Assembly (NCBI GenBank): GCA_024743055.1
Contig: JANSXH010000005.1
Span: forward strand, 1 to 64,000
DNA length: 64,000 nucleotides
Reading direction: 5' to 3'
Source: Pseudomonadota bacterium
Lineage (GTDB): Bacteria > Pseudomonadota > Alphaproteobacteria > Sneathiellales > Sneathiellaceae
Shown: positions 33,749 to 43,233 of the stretch, one piece after another
Layout of the letters: each line of letters starts with the position of its first letter
Numbering within the stretch: position 1 is the stretch's first letter
The notes under the pieces: generated by a model
Database searches by the model: none
What the model was told of the DNA's origin: nothing
Seen by the model: the letters and a program-made list of their open reading frames with translations, nothing else
Translations under genes and position numbers: made by a program

Positions 33749-35191
33749 CTAGTCGTTGCCATCGGCAGAGGCCTGTAATTTGGCCCGGCGATAGACGGTG
33801 TAGTAGAGATATATATTGAACACATAGTCAACCGTTTCCCGGCCAATTTCCCGGGCGGCGATATATTCAACATTGCGAAACCAGCGATCGGGATCCAGGT
33901 TCTGGGCCGCCGCTTTCTTGCGCATTTTCTTGATCCGGGTTGGACCGGCATTGTAGGAAGCCAGGGCCAGGAGTTGCTGGTTGAAGGGGTTGACCGCCGC
34001 CTCGGCGATATATTCATCCATGATATAACGAAGGTATTTGCCGCCTGCTTTTATGTTATTTTGTGCCGTTGAGATATTCGGAATATTGACGTTCGGATCC
34101 TTGGCGGTTGAGGGCAGCAGCTGCATGATACCGACCGCGCCGGCTTTGCTTTTAGCTTTCTGGTTGAGGCCTGATTCCTGGTAGCCTTGGGCCAGCAGGA
34201 GCAGCCAATCCAGATCATAGGTCTTGGCCGTCTTCTGAAACAGGGCTGTGCTCTTGTCGGCCTTTTCCAGCTCGCCCGGATCCAGGGCCTGGCGGATCAG
34301 CTTGGTTGATTTCAGATATTTATTGATCATCACATTGCCAAGCAGGGTGCCCTCCCGGGACTTGCGGACAAAGGCGTTGACCTTTTTTTCCAGGAGAGGG
34401 CTGTTCTTGCGAAAGGCCCAGCCGATCTTGCCGCCATCCCTGAGGACCACTGAGGAATGGACCTTCAGGTTTTTGTAGACCTGTGCCCAGAGATCCGCTT
34501 TGTGCTTGTCAACGATCAGGGCCGGAAGCAATCGGCTATTGACCATGGCCATCAGATCCTCATCCTCCAGATGCTCTTCCTCGATGACCAGTTTGACAGG
34601 CTTCATGTCCCGCGACTTGAGGTCGTCATTGAGCTTTTCCAAGCTGTTGAAATAGCTGCTGGATTTGCGCACATGGATGGTTTTGCCGGAGAGGCTGTCC
34701 GCATCCTTATATCCTTTTGCGGACTTATGGGTGACCAGCACCTCCTGGATATCAGTCATGATCGGATCACTAAAGTCCACATCCTCAAGACGTTCGGGCG
34801 TGATCGTCAGGTTGCCCGCCGCCATATCCCCGCGGCCCGTCAGCAAGGACGGGATCAGGCGATCGCGGGGGGTCGGGATAATGGCAACCCGAAGACGCAG
34901 GGCCTTTTTGGTCTTGCCCTTGTTCAGGTGCTTTTCAAAGGCCTTGATCCAGTCATGGGTCAGCCCTTTGGGCTCGGGTCCATCAAAGAAGAAGAAGGTC
35001 TTGCTATAGGGCACCAGAACCCGGAGGACCCGGCGCTCCTTGATCACATCAAAGTCACCGGTATGGGGCAGGAATTTTTCAGATGGCTCCGTGTCATTCT
35101 TCTCTTCCTTGGCCTCGGCGACGGGCAACATAAACAAGCTGGCAAGGGCCAGGGCAGGCAGATGTCCGCAGAATTTAAGGAGGCTGGTCAC
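33749..35191 (-). CDS. MltF-like membrane-bound lytic transglycosylase
   Basis: A 480-residue exported protein: signal peptide (LPALALASLFMLPVAEA), a periplasmic solute-binding type 3 domain at about residues 45-300, and a C-terminal SLT domain. The catalytic Glu lies in LLLAQGYQESGLNQKAKS, followed by AGAVGIMQLLPSTA and ALASYNAGPTRI. This is the MltF domain order; it cleaves peptidoglycan with formation of 1,6-anhydro ends. No lipobox is seen, so it may be soluble in the periplasm. It is divergent from the GST gene. Confidence 0.92.
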   Translation of the reverse strand: MTSLLKFCGHLPALALASLFMLPVAEAKEEKNDTEPSEKFLPHTGDFDVIKERRVLRVLVPYSKTFFFFDGPEPKGLTHDWIKAFEKHLNKGKTKKALRLRVAIIPTPRDRLIPSLLTGRGDMAAGNLTITPERLEDVDFSDPIMTDIQEVLVTHKSAKGYKDADSLSGKTIHVRKSSSYFNSLEKLNDDLKSRDMKPVKLVIEEEHLEDEDLMAMVNSRLLPALIVDKHKADLWAQVYKNLKVHSSVVLRDGGKIGWAFRKNSPLLEKKVNAFVRKSREGTLLGNVMINKYLKSTKLIRQALDPGELEKADKSTALFQKTAKTYDLDWLLLLAQGYQESGLNQKAKSKAGAVGIMQLLPSTAKDPNVNIPNISTAQNNIKAGGKYLRYIMDEYIAEAAVNPFNQQLLALASYNAGPTRIKKMRKKAAAQNLDPDRWFRNVEYIAAREIGRETVDYVFNIYLYYTVYRRAKLQASADGND

Positions 35192-35324
35192 GGGCTTGGT
35201 CGGGCCTTTCCACTATAATTTAAATATTCGCAGCTCTTAATATGGACCAATATTGGCCCTCGGAAGTTGCAGAGGTCAAGGATTTTACGGCTTTTTGGGT
35301 GACGGAGGTTGGCTCACCGGGCAC

Positions 35325-35347
35325 TATAAATACTAAACCATTTGGTT
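35325..35347 (+). promoter_or_regulatory. Putative -10 and TetR-like operator before the GST gene
   Basis: TATAAA (35325-35330) is followed by AACCATTTGGTT (35336-35347), with 5-bp inverted arms AACCA/TGGTT around TT. A repressor bound there would cover the transcription start. No TetR gene lies in the window nearby. Confidence 0.4.
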
Positions 35348-35414
35348 GACTAATGAGAGGTATTCTGGTCAGATGCCCCTCAATTCAAGTCGATATATTG
35401 TGAAAGGATTTTCC

Positions 35415-36047
35415 ATGACCACGCTCTATGAATGGCCGCCCACCCGCTCGCAACGGGCCAAATGGATCCTGGAGGAATTGCAGATTGACTATCAGAGCCA
35501 TCCGGTAAATCTGCCTGAGGGCGAGCAGGATGGCGCAGAATATCGAGGCCTCCAGCCCCTCGGCCTGGTTCCAGCCCTTGAGGCCGACGGCTATGCTATG
35601 TTCGAATCCGTCGCCATTGTTTTGCAGCTGATTGATGAGAATCCGGGTCAGAATCTGGCGCCACAGATCGGGACGTCTGAGAGGGCGCTCTATTACCAAT
35701 GGTGCGTATTTGCCGGCACCGAGATGGATCCGCCGATCATGATGTATTTCAATAACAGTATGCGGCCGCTGGAGCATATGCATCCCCCCGGCACCCCCCA
35801 TGACCCCACCCAGGCGGCGTTAGGAAAGCGGCAGTTCACAGACCGGGCCGAGATCCTGTCGTCGGTTCTTGGCGATCGGGATTATCTGGTGGGCGGACAA
35901 TTTTCAGGGGCGGATATTCTGATCGGACATAGCTGCTTTATGGCCACCTTCACAGGCCTGATAACGGACTATCCAGTCCTGCAAAACTATTACCAAAAGC
36001 TGCAGAAGCGCCCCGCTTTTCAACGGGCTTATGACGGGTATATGTAG
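35415..36047 (+). CDS. Glutathione S-transferase
   Basis: A 210-residue GST with an N-terminal thioredoxin-like domain (TTLYEWPPTRSQRAKWILEE, residues 2-80) carrying the SR motif expected near the glutathione site, and an all-helical C-terminal domain (DREYLVGGQFSGADILIGHS). It conjugates or reduces electrophiles with glutathione. AAAGGA precedes the ATG at 35415; an in-frame start 23 codons upstream would include the operator region. Confidence 0.9.
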   Translation: MTTLYEWPPTRSQRAKWILEELQIDYQSHPVNLPEGEQDGAEYRGLQPLGLVPALEADGYAMFESVAIVLQLIDENPGQNLAPQIGTSERALYYQWCVFAGTEMDPPIMMYFNNSMRPLEHMHPPGTPHDPTQAALGKRQFTDRAEILSSVLGDRDYLVGGQFSGADILIGHSCFMATFTGLITDYPVLQNYYQKLQKRPAFQRAYDGYM

Positions 36048-36068
36048 GAGAAGTGGTGTTAACTTTTT

Positions 36069-36103
36069 GACTCCGTCAACAAGTTAGTGGACTGAGTCAA
36101 CAA
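36069..36103. repeat. Direct repeat GACTNNGTCAACAA, 21-bp period
   Basis: GACTCCGTCAACAA (36069-36082) and GACTGAGTCAACAA (36090-36103) differ at two positions and start exactly 21 bases apart, two helical turns. They lie just beyond the 3' end of the tRNA gene. Possibly a regulator site or remnant of an attachment site; no integrase is present. Confidence 0.45.
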
Positions 36104-36135
36104 AATTTCGGAAATTTATGGCTGTAAAAGAGGGA

Positions 36136-36212
36136 TGGTGATCCCGGCAGGACTCGAACCTGCTACCTCAAGATTAGGAATCTTGCGCTCTATCCTGATG
36201 AGCTACGGGACC
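36136..36212 (-). tRNA. tRNA-Arg (anticodon CCT)
   Basis: The minus strand folds into a complete cloverleaf: acceptor GGTCCCG/CGGGATC (one G-U), D stem GCTC/GAGC, anticodon stem CAAGA/TCTTG with loop TTCCTAA, and T arm GCAGG-TTCGAGT-CCTGC. CCA is encoded. Anticodon CCT reads AGG arginine codons. Confidence 0.96.
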
Positions 36213-36289
36213 AACGCCCCTCCTATATCAAATTGACGCGTCGACGGAAACGGGAAAATCTGCTTCCGTGACGTCAATTTCTCCCCCCA

Positions 36290-36469
36290 TCAATCAGATG
36301 GCAGAACACAGTTTTTAGCAAAGTCAGCCGCCTCATTGGCAGACCAGTCGCCTTTCGGCTTTTCCTTCATAGCCAGGCACCATTCTTCGCTGCCAACTTC
36401 CGGATCACATGCCGTGAGACCGAATGCGATAACGGCAAGGCCGGCGACGGTAAGTACTGATTTCATCAT
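36290..36469 (-). CDS. DUF3012 lipoprotein
   Basis: A 59-residue small lipoprotein. The signal peptide ends in the lipobox LTAC, and the mature part DPEVGSEEWCLAMKEKPKGD plus NEAADFAKNC is the DUF3012 pattern with two conserved cysteines. AGGGGA precedes the ATG at 36469. Function unknown. It lies downstream of the OmpA-family gene beyond a terminator. Confidence 0.85.
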   Translation of the reverse strand: MMKSVLTVAGLAVIAFGLTACDPEVGSEEWCLAMKEKPKGDWSANEAADFAKNCVLPSD

Positions 36470-36493
36470 GAGATATCCCCTCTGGAAAAAGAA

Positions 36494-36527
36494 AAAGGAC
36501 GGGGCACAGTGTTGCACCCCGTCCTTT
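36494..36527 (-). terminator. Intrinsic terminator after the OmpA-family gene
   Basis: AAAGGACGGGG and CCCCGTCCTTT form an 11-bp stem. On the minus strand it is followed by TTTCTTTTT-like sequence, a good U tract. Confidence 0.85.
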
Positions 36528-36540
36528 CGGTTACTTCAGA

Positions 36541-37422
36541 TTACTTGTTTTCGACAGTAATCACCACACGACGGTTGGCGGCGTTCCGTGTATTGTCGCC
36601 GGTTTCAACCTTCAGGTCCTTCTTACCATAGCTGCGCATGATGATGCGCTTGGCTTCCATGCCCATATCCATGCCCATGAAAGCAACGGCTTCTGCACGT
36701 CTTTCACCAAGCTTGTCATTATAGGCTTCAGAACCAACCGTATCCGTATAGCCGGCAATGGTAATTTTCGGGTTCTTGAACTCCTTCATATATTCAGAAG
36801 CTGCTTTAACTTCAGCATCAGAACCTGGAAGAGGTGTAGAACTATCAAAGTCGAAGTTCACTTCAAATGATTTTGGCTCCATCATTTTCGGCTGAACTTT
36901 CTTGACCACAACCACTTTTTCTTCAACCACAACAGCTACAGGAGCCATCATGCCTTCGAGTTTTTCCATGGCCACAACGAAAGCGTCCCGACAAGCCGCG
37001 ATATCCTTGGGCTGCCAGTTTTCTTCCTGCTCTTGTACCCAGCAATCAAAGCTGGTCTGAGCCCGAGCGGCTTCTTTCGGGAATTTGTCTCCCGCACCGG
37101 CACCAAGAACAGCCATCAGGCGCTCCCGTGCACCAACAAGAACCGGCTCCCGGTCTGCTGGTAGATGCCATTCTTCCGGACGATAGGGGTCAACCTGCTC
37201 GCCGCGGGCTGCTGCCATGGCTTTTTCTGCGAAGCGATCAGAATCAATGTAATCGCCTTCGTTATACTCAGCTTTCGCAAGCTCAATATAGTTTGAATAA
37301 AGTTCGTTCTGGAAAGGTGTTCCAGCGGCGCTTACACGCTCCGCCTGCTCCAATTTGCCGCCACAGGCCGCAACTAAAAGAGAGACCGCCCCAAGAATCG
37401 CGAATTTTACCGTGTTCCTCAT
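36541..37422 (-). CDS. OmpA-family peptidoglycan-associated lipoprotein
   Basis: A 293-residue lipoprotein: signal peptide with lipobox LVAAC, a helical N-terminal region of about 130 residues, then a C-terminal OmpA-like domain from about residue 190 (VNFDFDSSTPLPGSDAE, then ITIAGYTDTVGSEAYNDKLGERRAEAV). The domain's Asp and Arg residues that grip diaminopimelate are in place. It should anchor the outer membrane to peptidoglycan. GGGGAG precedes the ATG at 37422. An intrinsic terminator ends the gene. Confidence 0.9.
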   Translation of the reverse strand: MRNTVKFAILGAVSLLVAACGGKLEQAERVSAAGTPFQNELYSNYIELAKAEYNEGDYIDSDRFAEKAMAAARGEQVDPYRPEEWHLPADREPVLVGARERLMAVLGAGAGDKFPKEAARAQTSFDCWVQEQEENWQPKDIAACRDAFVVAMEKLEGMMAPVAVVVEEKVVVVKKVQPKMMEPKSFEVNFDFDSSTPLPGSDAEVKAASEYMKEFKNPKITIAGYTDTVGSEAYNDKLGERRAEAVAFMGMDMGMEAKRIIMRSYGKKDLKVETGDNTRNAANRRVVITVENK

Positions 37423-37724
37423 TTTACTCCCCTCAACCCCAGCTCTGGGATTAACAATTTGGTAAGTCACAATGCTTATTCGATACTAGTACGTAATAGC
37501 CTTGCAAACAATACTATTTCCTAACATATCCAAATCGGAATTTCTTCCGCATCGAAATAGTAAAGCCGCTAATAATGAGAGATAAGAAAGAATTAAAGCA
37601 AGTCAACTCTTCTTCTCTCGACCAACTCGGCACAGAAATAAAAAACAATAATGTCTGAATTGGGGCAGTCACTTTCGAACCAAAAATAAAATCGCCACCG
37701 TAGCTAAATGGTCACAGGGTATTT

Positions 37725-38963
37725 CTAGGCCGTAACTGCCCTTTCCGCCCCCAGTTTCCGGACTATTAGTGCCGAGGCCGCAATCATGACTGCGGAACCG
37801 ATCAGACAAACACTCACGCCCCCTAACTGATAAAGCAGGCCGGAGAACAACGTCCCAACAAATCGACCGCCGGCATTGGCCATGTAATAAAAACCAACGT
37901 TCAATGCCGCCTTGTCAGAATCGGATATGGCCAGAATCAAATAGGAATGCAGGGACGAGTTAACCGCGAAGAAAAGGCCAAACAAACCCAGGCCGGCAAC
38001 TGTCACAATGCTGAGCAAGACATGGCCATCGCCGGTATGGGTTAATCCAAGGATCGCGAGGGCCAACAGAAACGGCACACTGGACAGCCCCCAGGCCCAA
38101 AGGGTCGCAGCAGACACCTCCGAGGAAACGCCGTCGGCTGACTTTTTAACAAATCGCGGTGTCACCGCCTGAACGAACCCATAAGCAATGACCCAGGCGG
38201 CCATGAAGGTTCCAATATCCACATAGCTCCACCCCAGAACATCCGTCAAAAACAACGGAACCCCGACAACGAACCAGACATCCCTGCCGCCGAACAGGAA
38301 GAAACGGGCACAGGATATCAGGTTGATATCCCGGGTTTTCGAGAGGATCCTTGAAAAAGGCGCTTTCGAGACGGCAGTGCCGAGACTGCTGCGTAGCATT
38401 AGAAAAACACCAAAGAGGATAGCGGCGAGACCGGCGGCCATGACGATCAGGGCCCCTTCAAATCCAAGGGTCGCCAATAATAATCCGCCAACAAAGAACC
38501 CCGCGCCTTTCAACGCATTCTTTGAGCCGGTCAACATGGCCACCCATTTGAACAGACGGGAATTGGCATCCTCCGGCACCAGGCTGCGGATGGCGGTTTT
38601 TGCACTCATCTTGGTCAGGTCCTTGGCAATACCTGAAAGGCCCTGACTTAAGAAAACATAAAAGACCGAGAATTCATGAGACCAGGCCGGATTAAGCTGG
38701 GATAGCATGAACAACGCACAAATCTGCAGCCATAATCCGCCATATAATGTAAATCGAAGTCCCAGCCGGGTCGCAATCCACCCGCCCACCAGATTGGTGG
38801 TCATCCCGAAAAATTCGTAGAGCAGAAACAGAAAGGCGATCTCGAACGGGGTGTAGCCCAAGGTATGAAAATGCAACAGCACAAGCATCCGAAGGGCACC
38901 GTCCGTGACGGTGAGGCCCCAATAGGCGGCCGTTACAACGGCATAATCCCGTATTGCAGTCAT
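37725..38963 (-). CDS. arsJ: ArsJ organoarsenical exporter (MFS)
   Basis: A 412-residue MFS protein with about 12 membrane helices, starting [28 protein letters not shown], the ArsJ-type N-terminus. ArsJ exports 1-arseno-3-phosphoglycerate, made by a dedicated GAPDH from arsenate. The identification rests strongly on the 4-base overlap with the GAPDH gene upstream, the known arsenate-detoxification pair. No arsR or arsC lies nearby. Confidence 0.9.
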   Translation of the reverse strand: MTAIRDYAVVTAAYWGLTVTDGALRMLVLLHFHTLGYTPFEIAFLFLLYEFFGMTTNLVGGWIATRLGLRFTLYGGLWLQICALFMLSQLNPAWSHEFSVFYVFLSQGLSGIAKDLTKMSAKTAIRSLVPEDANSRLFKWVAMLTGSKNALKGAGFFVGGLLLATLGFEGALIVMAAGLAAILFGVFLMLRSSLGTAVSKAPFSRILSKTRDINLISCARFFLFGGRDVWFVVGVPLFLTDVLGWSYVDIGTFMAAWVIAYGFVQAVTPRFVKKSADGVSSEVSAATLWAWGLSSVPFLLALAILGLTHTGDGHVLLSIVTVAGLGLFGLFFAVNSSLHSYLILAISDSDKAALNVGFYYMANAGGRFVGTLFSGLLYQLGGVSVCLIGSAVMIAASALIVRKLGAERAVTA

Positions 38964-39991
38964 GTAAGATCCGAGGCGACTTTTGCCGTTAGCTCTGCCA
39001 TGCGGCAGACATATCCCATTTCATTATCATACCAGGCCAGTATCTTCACCTGAGTGCCATCAACAACCATGGTCGACGGGGCATCGACAATGGACGAGCG
39101 CGTATCATTGGTAAAATCCGCCGAGACCAGCGGGCGAGTTTCATAGCCGAGGATGCCGGCAAGAGTTCCTTGGCTCGCCACCTCAAACAGCCCGTTGACT
39201 TCCTCAACCGTCGTCTCCTTTTCCATCTCCAGCACACAATCAGTGAGAGACGCATTCAGGAGCGGCACCCGAACGGCAATCCCGTTCAGCTTTCCCGTCA
39301 GTTCCGGATAGATCATTGTAATGGCCGTCGCCGATCCGGTCGAGGTCGGGATCAGGGAGTTCAGAGCCGAACGAGCCCGCCGCAAATCCTTATGATGAGC
39401 ATCGACAACAACCTGAGTATTAGTCACATCATGGATCGTCGTGATCAGGCCATGGCGAATGCCGAGACTCTCCTGCATGACCTTGATGACCGGTGCCAAA
39501 CAATTGGTCGTACAGGAGGCCGCGGTCACAATATGATGCTGGTCGGCCTTATAGAGAGAGTCATTGACGCCCATGACGATGTTCAAATCCGCATCCTTGA
39601 CCGGCGCTGCGACAACGACCTTTTTCACGGATCCATTGAGATAGGGGGCTAAAACCGCCCTGGTTTTGAACTTGCCTGTGCATTCGACAACAATATCCAC
39701 ATTCGCCTCAGCCCAATTGATGTTCTCCGGGCTTTCCTCCGCGGAATAGGTAATCTTCTGGCCATCGATTTCTATGGAATTGTCGTCATGAGTGACTTGT
39801 CCCTGAAAGCGTCCATGGACCGTATCAAACTCAAACAGATGCGCCGCCGTTTCCGCGCCACCGCTCTTTTCATTAATATGTACGACCTCAATCTGATCCC
39901 CGACATTGCCGCCCAGATTGCGGTCCATGATGGCCCGCAGGAATAACCGACCCATTCGACCAAAGCCGTTGATACCGATGCGCGTTTTCAT
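38960..39991 (-). CDS. Glyceraldehyde-3-phosphate dehydrogenase, ArsJ-associated
   Basis: A 343-residue GAPDH. The NAD site [15 protein letters not shown] starts the protein and the catalytic Cys is in [23 protein letters not shown] closes it. In the ArsJ context it forms 1-arseno-3-phosphoglycerate from arsenate and glyceraldehyde-3-phosphate. Coupling to arsJ by a 4-base overlap argues for this role over central glycolysis, although the enzyme could do both. Confidence 0.93.
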   Translation of the reverse strand: MKTRIGINGFGRMGRLFLRAIMDRNLGGNVGDQIEVVHINEKSGGAETAAHLFEFDTVHGRFQGQVTHDDNSIEIDGQKITYSAEESPENINWAEANVDIVVECTGKFKTRAVLAPYLNGSVKKVVVAAPVKDADLNIVMGVNDSLYKADQHHIVTAASCTTNCLAPVIKVMQESLGIRHGLITTIHDVTNTQVVVDAHHKDLRRARSALNSLIPTSTGSATAITMIYPELTGKLNGIAVRVPLLNASLTDCVLEMEKETTVEEVNGLFEVASQGTLAGILGYETRPLVSADFTNDTRSSIVDAPSTMVVDGTQVKILAWYDNEMGYVCRMAELTAKVASDLT

Positions 39992-40154
39992 TCAGTCCCC
40001 TTTGTTTCCCGGACATCATCAGATGCGGAATAGTGAATTTCAAGCCTTTAGTCGAAAACTGTTACAGAAGAAAGTCGCATGGAAACTAATTTGTCTGGAC
40101 ACAGGCTCTTCTCGGATTGTCTAATCACTTCAGGATATTATTTCAGGCAATCAA

Positions 40155-41072
40155 ATGGCGCATTCCCATACTCATTCTCACGAAGACGGCTCTTCGCACA
40201 GCCACGATCATGCCCCCAAGGTAACGGAAGACAGCGAGCGCCGAATTTTCTGGGTCATGTGCCTGACCGGCGGCTTCATGGTCCTGCAAGCGATTGGCGG
40301 ATTATTCTCAGGCTCCCTCGCTCTGATTGCCGATTCCGGACATATGCTCTCCGACACAGCTGCCCTGGCCCTGGCCTGGTTTGCCTTTCGTCTGGCCAAG
40401 CGTCCGGCGGACAAAAAAAGAAGCTACGGCTATCACCGCTTCCAGATTTTGGCGGCATTTACCAACGGCGTGACATTGTTCTTTATCGCCGCCTGGATCG
40501 TTTTTGAAGCCATCGGACGGCTGATTACCCCGGGTGAGGTTCTGGGGGGACCGATGCTGGTCATCGCCATCGGCGGCCTGGCGGTAAACCTGATTGGCTT
40601 TTACGTGCTACATCGGGGAGATCGTCATAATGTTAATATGCAGGGGGCCCTACTCCATGTTCTGGGTGATCTTCTGGGGTCGGTTGCGGCAATTACCGCA
40701 GCGATCATTATTCTGTTCACCGGCTGGATGGCCGCAGATCCTCTTCTCTCCGTCCTGGTCGCCGTGATTATTCTGAAAAGCGCTTATGGACTGGTTCGAC
40801 GGTCGGGCCATATTCTGCTGGAGGGGACACCGGACAATCTTGATATGGATTTGATCCGGGAAAAACTAATGGCGCATATTCCCGGTATTCTTGATGTCCA
40901 TCATATGCATGCCTGGTCCCTGACAGCCGAAAAGCCCATCGTCACCATGCATGTTCAGATTGAGGATGGTGTCGATATTGAAGAGACCCTGGAAGTGGTC
41001 AATAATTATCTTCTCTCTGAATTTGAGATTGATCACGCCACAATCCAGTTGGAGCATGAACGCTGTGCGTAA
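40155..41072 (+). CDS. Cation diffusion facilitator (Zn/Cd/Co exporter, CzcD/ZitB type)
   Basis: A 305-residue inner-membrane metal/proton antiporter. The N-terminus is His-rich (HSHTHSHEDGSSHSHDH). Six helices follow, with the metal-site motifs ADSGHMLSD in helix 2 and HVLGD in helix 5. The C-terminal cytoplasmic ferredoxin-like domain holds HHMHAWSL and a closing HATIQLEHE. It is divergent from the ArsJ/GAPDH pair, making a small metal/metalloid resistance cluster. Confidence 0.93.
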   Translation: MAHSHTHSHEDGSSHSHDHAPKVTEDSERRIFWVMCLTGGFMVLQAIGGLFSGSLALIADSGHMLSDTAALALAWFAFRLAKRPADKKRSYGYHRFQILAAFTNGVTLFFIAAWIVFEAIGRLITPGEVLGGPMLVIAIGGLAVNLIGFYVLHRGDRHNVNMQGALLHVLGDLLGSVAAITAAIIILFTGWMAADPLLSVLVAVIILKSAYGLVRRSGHILLEGTPDNLDMDLIREKLMAHIPGILDVHHMHAWSLTAEKPIVTMHVQIEDGVDIEETLEVVNNYLLSEFEIDHATIQLEHERCA

Positions 41073-41088
41073 GTAATCGGGTCTGGTT

Positions 41089-41490
41089 TTATTGCCAGAG
41101 AGGCCGGGATGCTGTTGCCGCTCCCTTGGCGTTACCCCAGGGGCCAACACTGGCTATTGAAAGCCATCTCAAAGGAAGCTGGCTGGTTGTCCGAATTTGC
41201 ATTTTGCCACCGTTGGAGAAGCTTGCCGCAATATTACCGCGGGCATCTTTTAGATAAAAACTGCACCGGGCCGCCTGTGCCGGAAGCCAGAATTTAGCCG
41301 GGGCCTTGCCTTTAAGGCGGTGTCGCTTTTCCGTTCCAAACCGGCTCGTAAGACGGCAATCTCCCTCAAAGGCCGCGCCAGGCGGGCCACTAACTTCCAG
41401 CTCCATCATATTTTGAGCGCGGGCATCCTTCCCCTGGCTCATAAACAGAAAAAGCGCAATAGAAAGGCCTGTCAGGGATTTTTTCATCAT
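41089..41490 (-). CDS. Small exported protein, unknown
   Basis: A 133-residue protein with a signal peptide (SLTGLSIALFLFMSQ, then KDARAQ). Two cysteines in the mature part may form a disulfide. No family recognised. Two adjacent ATG codons at the start leave a one-residue ambiguity. It is convergent with the CDF gene. Confidence 0.65.
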   Translation of the reverse strand: MMKKSLTGLSIALFLFMSQGKDARAQNMMELEVSGPPGAAFEGDCRLTSRFGTEKRHRLKGKAPAKFWLPAQAARCSFYLKDARGNIAASFSNGGKMQIRTTSQLPLRWLSIASVGPWGNAKGAATASRPLWQ

Positions 41491-41549
41491 CCCTGAAGGT
41501 TAGGAAAATAGGGTTAATAAAGGCTTACAGAACCGGATGCCGCCCATCC

Positions 41550-41768
41550 TCAGGAGGTTGGGGGCAGGTCTATATCCAGGATTGTCATATGAAAAGCGAA
41601 GGAGACTTCCCCTTCATCCTCATCGCGATAGACGACCCCGATAAACTCATCGCCGAGCATGACTTCCGCCGTACCGTCTGAGGGACGCCGCTCCTTGACA
41701 TTGAAATTCTCGTTGCCGAATTGTTCCCTGAGGTAACGCTGTACTCTGAGTGTTTCTGTGCGTGTCAT
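41550..41768 (-). CDS. DUF3126 family protein
   Basis: A 72-residue protein beginning TETLRVQRYLREQFGNENF, then AEVMLGDEFIGVVYRDEDEGE, the DUF3126 pattern conserved in Alphaproteobacteria. Function unknown. It follows the cold-shock gene by 12 bases on the same strand and is probably co-transcribed. Confidence 0.88.
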   Translation of the reverse strand: MTRTETLRVQRYLREQFGNENFNVKERRPSDGTAEVMLGDEFIGVVYRDEDEGEVSFAFHMTILDIDLPPTS

Positions 41769-41780
41769 AGTACCCCCCGC

Positions 41781-42287
41781 TTAAATGACTTCGAGACTGT
41801 CCGCAATTGGGCCTTTCAGACCCATTCTGACAACACATTTGACATGCGTGCCGACCTCAAACCCATCCAGATCAACCTCGGAACGCTCCAGCATATTCGT
41901 ATGGATGAAGATGTCCTCGCCGCCGCCTTCGGGCGCGACCATGCCATATTTATGCTCAGGAACGAAGACGGTCACGACGCCCTCGACTTCCGGTGCAAAT
42001 TCCTCCACGGCAGCCTGTTCCATCGCTTCTTCAGGCTCGTAAACGGCGGAGACAGCCGGGCCTTTCGGGCCTTTTTCAAGATCTACCGTCAGCCGGACGC
42101 CGACGACGTCATCTCTTCTTTCAAACAGTTCCTGATAGGACGTATCGGTCAAAACAGACGCATGCAAAAACGCATCATGCGATCCATCCTCGGGTGAGAC
42201 AAAGCCAAACCCTTTTGATTTGTCGAAAAACTTTACTGTAACCGTTATGTTCTTGCGCAGCGTCTCAGAAGACTTACGATCATCCAT
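41781..42287 (-). CDS. Double cold-shock-domain protein
   Basis: A 168-residue protein with two cold-shock domains joined by an acidic Glu-rich linker. Domain 1 (residues 14-75) has VKFFDKSKGFGFVSPEDG and DAFLHASVL, the RNP1 and RNP2 motifs. Domain 2 (about 103-168) is divergent: VFVPEHKYGMVAPEGGGEDIFIH. Two-domain CspD-like proteins are usual in Alphaproteobacteria and bind single-stranded nucleic acids, acting as RNA chaperones. DUF3126 lies directly downstream. Confidence 0.92.
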   Translation of the reverse strand: MDDRKSSETLRKNITVTVKFFDKSKGFGFVSPEDGSHDAFLHASVLTDTSYQELFERRDDVVGVRLTVDLEKGPKGPAVSAVYEPEEAMEQAAVEEFAPEVEGVVTVFVPEHKYGMVAPEGGGEDIFIHTNMLERSEVDLDGFEVGTHVKCVVRMGLKGPIADSLEVI

Positions 42288-42404
42288 TCGTTAGGAACCT
42301 CATTATTCAAAATATATCCTGCAATACCGAAAATACGCGCAAAGCTCAAACCTTTCCGTGTTTTTTCAGTGATTTTACCCGATTGGGCACCTTAATCGCG
42401 GGAA

Positions 42405-43157
42405 TCAGGCCTGGACGGCGCGTCTGGAGATGCTGTGCTGGATCAGTTTGACAATCTCCGGCCGGATCCCGACCACGCCGGCATATTCAACATCCGCATG
42501 ATCCTGTCTCCTCTCCCGCCATCTGGCAATTTCCGCCGGCACATCTTCGGTGGCATGAGGACCCTCGGCAGCAAATAGCCCGACAATAACGATAGGGCCG
42601 CTTAATTGGCCAAGCTCACCAAGGACTTCCGGCAAGCTCGGTGACTGATTGAGAAACGACGAGCTTACGGATCGGAACAACTCCCGTTTTTCAACGGCTT
42701 TTTGCTGCAACAGGGTCGCTTTCTCAGACGCCGGAGACTTTTCCGATCCATGGGCAATCAGCAAAAGATGCGTGTTCAACGGTTTCCAGCCCTTGTGACG
42801 GCAAATCTCCTGCCCCATGGTACCGATTATTTCCGCCAGTTCCGGATCGACGCCAAGGGCATCACATAAGAACAAATGCCGATCCTCTTCCAGTCGTGCC
42901 CCGTCAACCAGCTCAAATTCAGCGGGGATTCGGTTTTTGACGAAAAATCCGTCGCTCATGAAGAACGGCAGCAGAAAGACTTCTCCTTTCGGCAGCACCG
43001 TCTTTTCCGTCTGTTTCGCCAGGAATCTGACCTCAACCGAGCCATAACGGTTGCTTTGGCGCAAGGTCATCGCATGCTGCAGCGCCGCATCGTGAGCGCC
43101 ATCTGAAAGGCTCGATCCATGGCCGACGATGACAACGGAGGGTCTTGTGGGAAGCAT
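42405..43157 (-). CDS. CbiX/SirB-like chelatase-family protein
   Basis: A 250-residue protein with two chelatase-like halves. The first half shows VIVGHGSSLSDGAHDAAL with the metal-binding His, and FLLPFFMSDGFFVKNRIP; the second repeats LLLIAHGSEKSPASEKA. Such proteins insert Co or Fe into sirohydrochlorin or act in sulfite-reductase cofactor supply. The start is uncertain: 43157 (MLPTRP) puts the usual few residues before VIVGHGS, and 43190 is also open. The neighbouring YeeE/YedE gene hints at a sulfur context. Confidence 0.8.
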   Translation of the reverse strand: MLPTRPSVVIVGHGSSLSDGAHDAALQHAMTLRQSNRYGSVEVRFLAKQTEKTVLPKGEVFLLPFFMSDGFFVKNRIPAEFELVDGARLEEDRHLFLCDALGVDPELAEIIGTMGQEICRHKGWKPLNTHLLLIAHGSEKSPASEKATLLQQKAVEKRELFRSVSSSFLNQSPSLPEVLGELGQLSGPIVIVGLFAAEGPHATEDVPAEIARWRERRQDHADVEYAGVVGIRPEIVKLIQHSISRRAVQA

Positions 43158-43233
43158 AATAGGGTTACCGGCTTGTTTTCTTCTCCCCATTGTTATGGGT
43201 CATCCGGGGCCGGATTTCAATAAAGCTGTCTTT

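Noticed and set aside
34457..35218. 253-codon plus-strand ORF
   Set aside because: Antisense shadow of the MltF-like gene, which has a signal peptide and complete SLT motifs.
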